Shown here: in pieces, positions 6,149-7,335 of the stretch | Numbering within the stretch: the stretch's first letter is position 1 | How the letters are laid out: each line of letters starts with the position of its first letter | NCBI GenBank assembly: GCA_007123575.1 | Contig: SKKV01000076.1 | Location: forward strand, 1-7,335 | Reading direction: 5' to 3' | Source: Wenzhouxiangella sp. | GTDB taxonomy: Bacteria; Pseudomonadota; Gammaproteobacteria; Xanthomonadales; Wenzhouxiangellaceae | DNA length: 7,335 bases | The notes under the pieces: model-generated | What the model was told of the DNA's origin: nothing | The model's input: the letters and a program-made list of their open reading frames with translations, nothing else | Databases searched by the model: none | Position numbers and translations under genes: made by a program

Positions 6149-7144
6149 TCAGCGAATGCGGACGCGCTGACCGGGACTGACCCGACGCCGGCCATCGTCG
6201 ATCAGCTGGGTATCGCCGGGTAGATCCAGCAGATGCGGGCGGCCGCTGTCGGCTTCGGGCAAGGTCAGAAAATCGACGGTTTTGTCATCGGCCAGCAGCA
6301 TGACGCCGAGCCGGTCGTCACGCTGCACGATGTACTGGGCGGGTAGCGCCGGGCGCGGGTCAGTCCAGCGAATCCGGCCTTCACTGCCAGCCGGAAGACT
6401 GGCATCGACAAAACCCAGGCGGGCCTGGCGGTTGCGGCCGCCGCGGGTAATGACGGCGGCCAGGCGCAGAATCTGCACCGCTTCGCTGCGCCCCCCGCTT
6501 TCAAAGCGCACCGGTTCGGCCCGGGCCAGGCCGTCGGCGAGTTCCGGCGAAACCCCAGCCACCACTTCCAGCTCATCGACCGAAACCAGCTCCAGCAGCG
6601 GCGTGCCGGGAGCAGCCAGTGCGCCAACACCGATCAGGCGGTCGGTGACCACGGCCGAAAACGGCGCCTTGATTCGGGTGCGATCCAGGGCAAGCTCTGC
6701 GGCGCTCAGCTCTTGCCTGGCGCCTTCATGCTCGGCCTGAGCCTGGCGGTAGCGGGTTTCAGCTTCCAGGAGCTGGTCTTCGGACACGAAGTTCTGCGGC
6801 GCCAGGCGGCGGGCCCGCTCCACCCGCAGCCGGGCCATGTCAAGTGCCGCGTCGGCCGCCTCCAAGCGCGCCCGGGCGGCATTGGCCTGGATTTGGTAAT
6901 CGGCTGGATCCAGCTCCAGCAGCAACTCACCGGCCGCCACCATCTGGCCCGGCCGGACCGGGATGCGCTTGACCGTGGCGCTGACCTGGGCCGACAAGCG
7001 CGCCTCGTCCAGGCTTTCCACGCGGGCCGCAGCCTGGCGATCAAGATAGACGGCAATATCGGCATAGGTGACAACGGTAACGGGCTCAGCACCGAAAGCC
7101 GGAAGGAACGCCAGCATGAGGAATGATATCGGCCAATGCTTCAT
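6149..7144 (-). CDS. RND efflux periplasmic adaptor (HlyD/membrane fusion protein family)
   Basis: A 331-residue adaptor, slightly short for AcrA-like proteins (commonly 350-400). It bridges the inner-membrane permease to an outer-membrane channel. Residues 1-19 look like a cleaved Sec signal peptide (Lys2, then a hydrophobic core ending near AFGA); there is no lipobox cysteine, so it would be a soluble or membrane-associated adaptor, not a lipoprotein. The lipoyl halves are at about 49-82 (with RPGQMVAAGELLLELD) and 155-188 (with IKAPFSAVV). They flank an alpha-helical hairpin of about 83-153 rich in Ala, Glu and Arg. The beta-barrel is about 190-260 and the membrane-proximal part about 261-331, ending in a typical PGQRVRIR. 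ATG 7144 is chosen because it gives the signal peptide. It has no Shine-Dalgarno, but a -10-like TACAAT ends 7 bp upstream, hinting at a leaderless mRNA. It is the first gene of the operon. Confidence 0.95.
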   Translation of the reverse strand: MKHWPISFLMLAFLPAFGAEPVTVVTYADIAVYLDRQAAARVESLDEARLSAQVSATVKRIPVRPGQMVAAGELLLELDPADYQIQANAARARLEAADAALDMARLRVERARRLAPQNFVSEDQLLEAETRYRQAQAEHEGARQELSAAELALDRTRIKAPFSAVVTDRLIGVGALAAPGTPLLELVSVDELEVVAGVSPELADGLARAEPVRFESGGRSEAVQILRLAAVITRGGRNRQARLGFVDASLPAGSEGRIRWTDPRPALPAQYIVQRDDRLGVMLLADDKTVDFLTLPEADSGRPHLLDLPGDTQLIDDGRRRVSPGQRVRIR

Positions 7145-7151
7145 GGTGCAT

Positions 7152-7157
7152 ATTGTA
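7152..7157 (-). promoter_or_regulatory. candidate -10 element of the efflux operon
   Basis: TACAAT (7157-7152) matches five of six bases of the sigma70 -10 consensus and is the only AT-rich element just before the adaptor gene. Transcription would begin 0-2 bp before the ATG at 7144. No good -35 sits 16-18 bp upstream: the nearest TTGTCA (7186-7181) is 23 bp away, too far for normal sigma70 spacing. The promoter is therefore weak, activator-dependent, or wrongly placed. Confidence 0.35.
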
Positions 7158-7167
7158 TGCGGGGGCC

Positions 7168-7184
7168 GTCACGTAATTCGTGAC
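7168..7184. promoter_or_regulatory. 17-bp palindrome, candidate operator for the efflux operon
   Basis: GTCACGTAATTCGTGAC has perfect 6-bp arms around a 5-bp AT-rich centre. It lies 24-40 bp upstream of the adaptor start and just upstream of the -10-like element, where a dimeric repressor such as a TetR- or MarR-type regulator would block transcription. Local regulators of this kind commonly control RND operons. No regulator gene is in the window, so the cognate protein is unknown. Confidence 0.5.
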
Positions 7185-7225
7185 AAGCCCAAGCTCGGAG
7201 CCCAAATCAACATGGACCCCGGCCA

Positions 7226-7335
7226 CACGCGCTCAACGGTTTCCGGGCAGGCGCTTCTTGCCTACGGCAAACCGCACCTGCCCTCCAACCTGCACGCGCT
7301 TAACGGTTTCCGGGCAGGCGCTTCTTGCCTACGGC
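7226..7335. repeat. 67-bp direct repeat, two units seen, running off the right edge
   Basis: A 43-bp block at 7226-7268 recurs at 7293-7335 with a single change (C at 7234, T at 7301), giving a period of 67 bp. The second copy ends exactly at the window edge, so the identity may continue and more units may follow. The 24 bp between copies (7269-7292) completes the hairpin started in the first copy. No coding frame explains it. Confidence 0.8.
7245..7283. other. two-tier hairpin inside the 67-bp repeat unit
   Basis: The outer arms 7245-7254 (GGGCAGGCGC) and 7274-7283 (GCACCTGCCC) pair over 10 bp with one mismatch on the plus strand (a G-U pair on the minus strand). Inside, after 3-nt internal loops on each side, 7258-7262 (TTGCC) pairs perfectly with 7266-7270 (GGCAA) around a TAC loop. 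The structure resembles REP-type intergenic hairpins in general design, though the sequence matches none that I know. No T run follows, so it is not a standard terminator. Confidence 0.6.

Noticed and set aside
7231..7305. Integron attC sites, because GCTCAAC and GCTTAAC fit the RYYYAAC core box.
   Set aside because: No partner GTTRRRY box follows on the same strand in either unit and there is no cassette or integrase.
7226..7335. CRISPR array (43-bp repeat, 24-bp spacer).
   Set aside because: Only two copies are visible, the supposed spacer completes the hairpin of the repeat, the copies differ internally, and no cas gene is nearby.

Overview
The window is GC-rich DNA, most likely from a gammaproteobacterium. 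That placement is an inference from codon use, the Gram-negative RND efflux architecture and the periplasmic signal peptides; no rRNA or marker gene is present to fix the taxon. Almost all coding capacity is on the minus strand, so the genes read from right to left.

Reading in that direction, the right edge (about 7226-7335) carries at least two units of a 67-bp direct repeat with a strong hairpin. A 17-bp palindrome (7168-7184) and a -10-like element follow. Next is a two-gene efflux operon: a periplasmic adaptor (7144-6149) and, 6 bp later, an RND inner-membrane permease (6142-3083). No outer-membrane channel gene is in the window. Directly after the permease stop is a large hairpin (2994-3076) built from imperfect 9-nt units with a T run on each side, so it probably ends the efflux transcript and may work in both directions.

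The second unit is a secreted trypsin-like serine protease (2912-1563) whose last codons overlap by 13 bp the start of a membrane protein with an N-terminal FHA domain (1575-559). The overlap implies coupled expression. The FHA domain would lie in the cytoplasm, and with five membrane helices the C-terminal tail would reach the periplasm where the protease works. The joint function is unknown. This pair is the least explained part of the window.

The left part (95-558) holds no convincing gene. It contains a G-tract motif on the minus strand, a small hairpin, and a good sigma70-like promoter reading left into a gene cut by the window edge (94-1). The 31 visible residues of that gene resemble the N-terminus of DUF4338 (DruA-like or transposase-associated) proteins.
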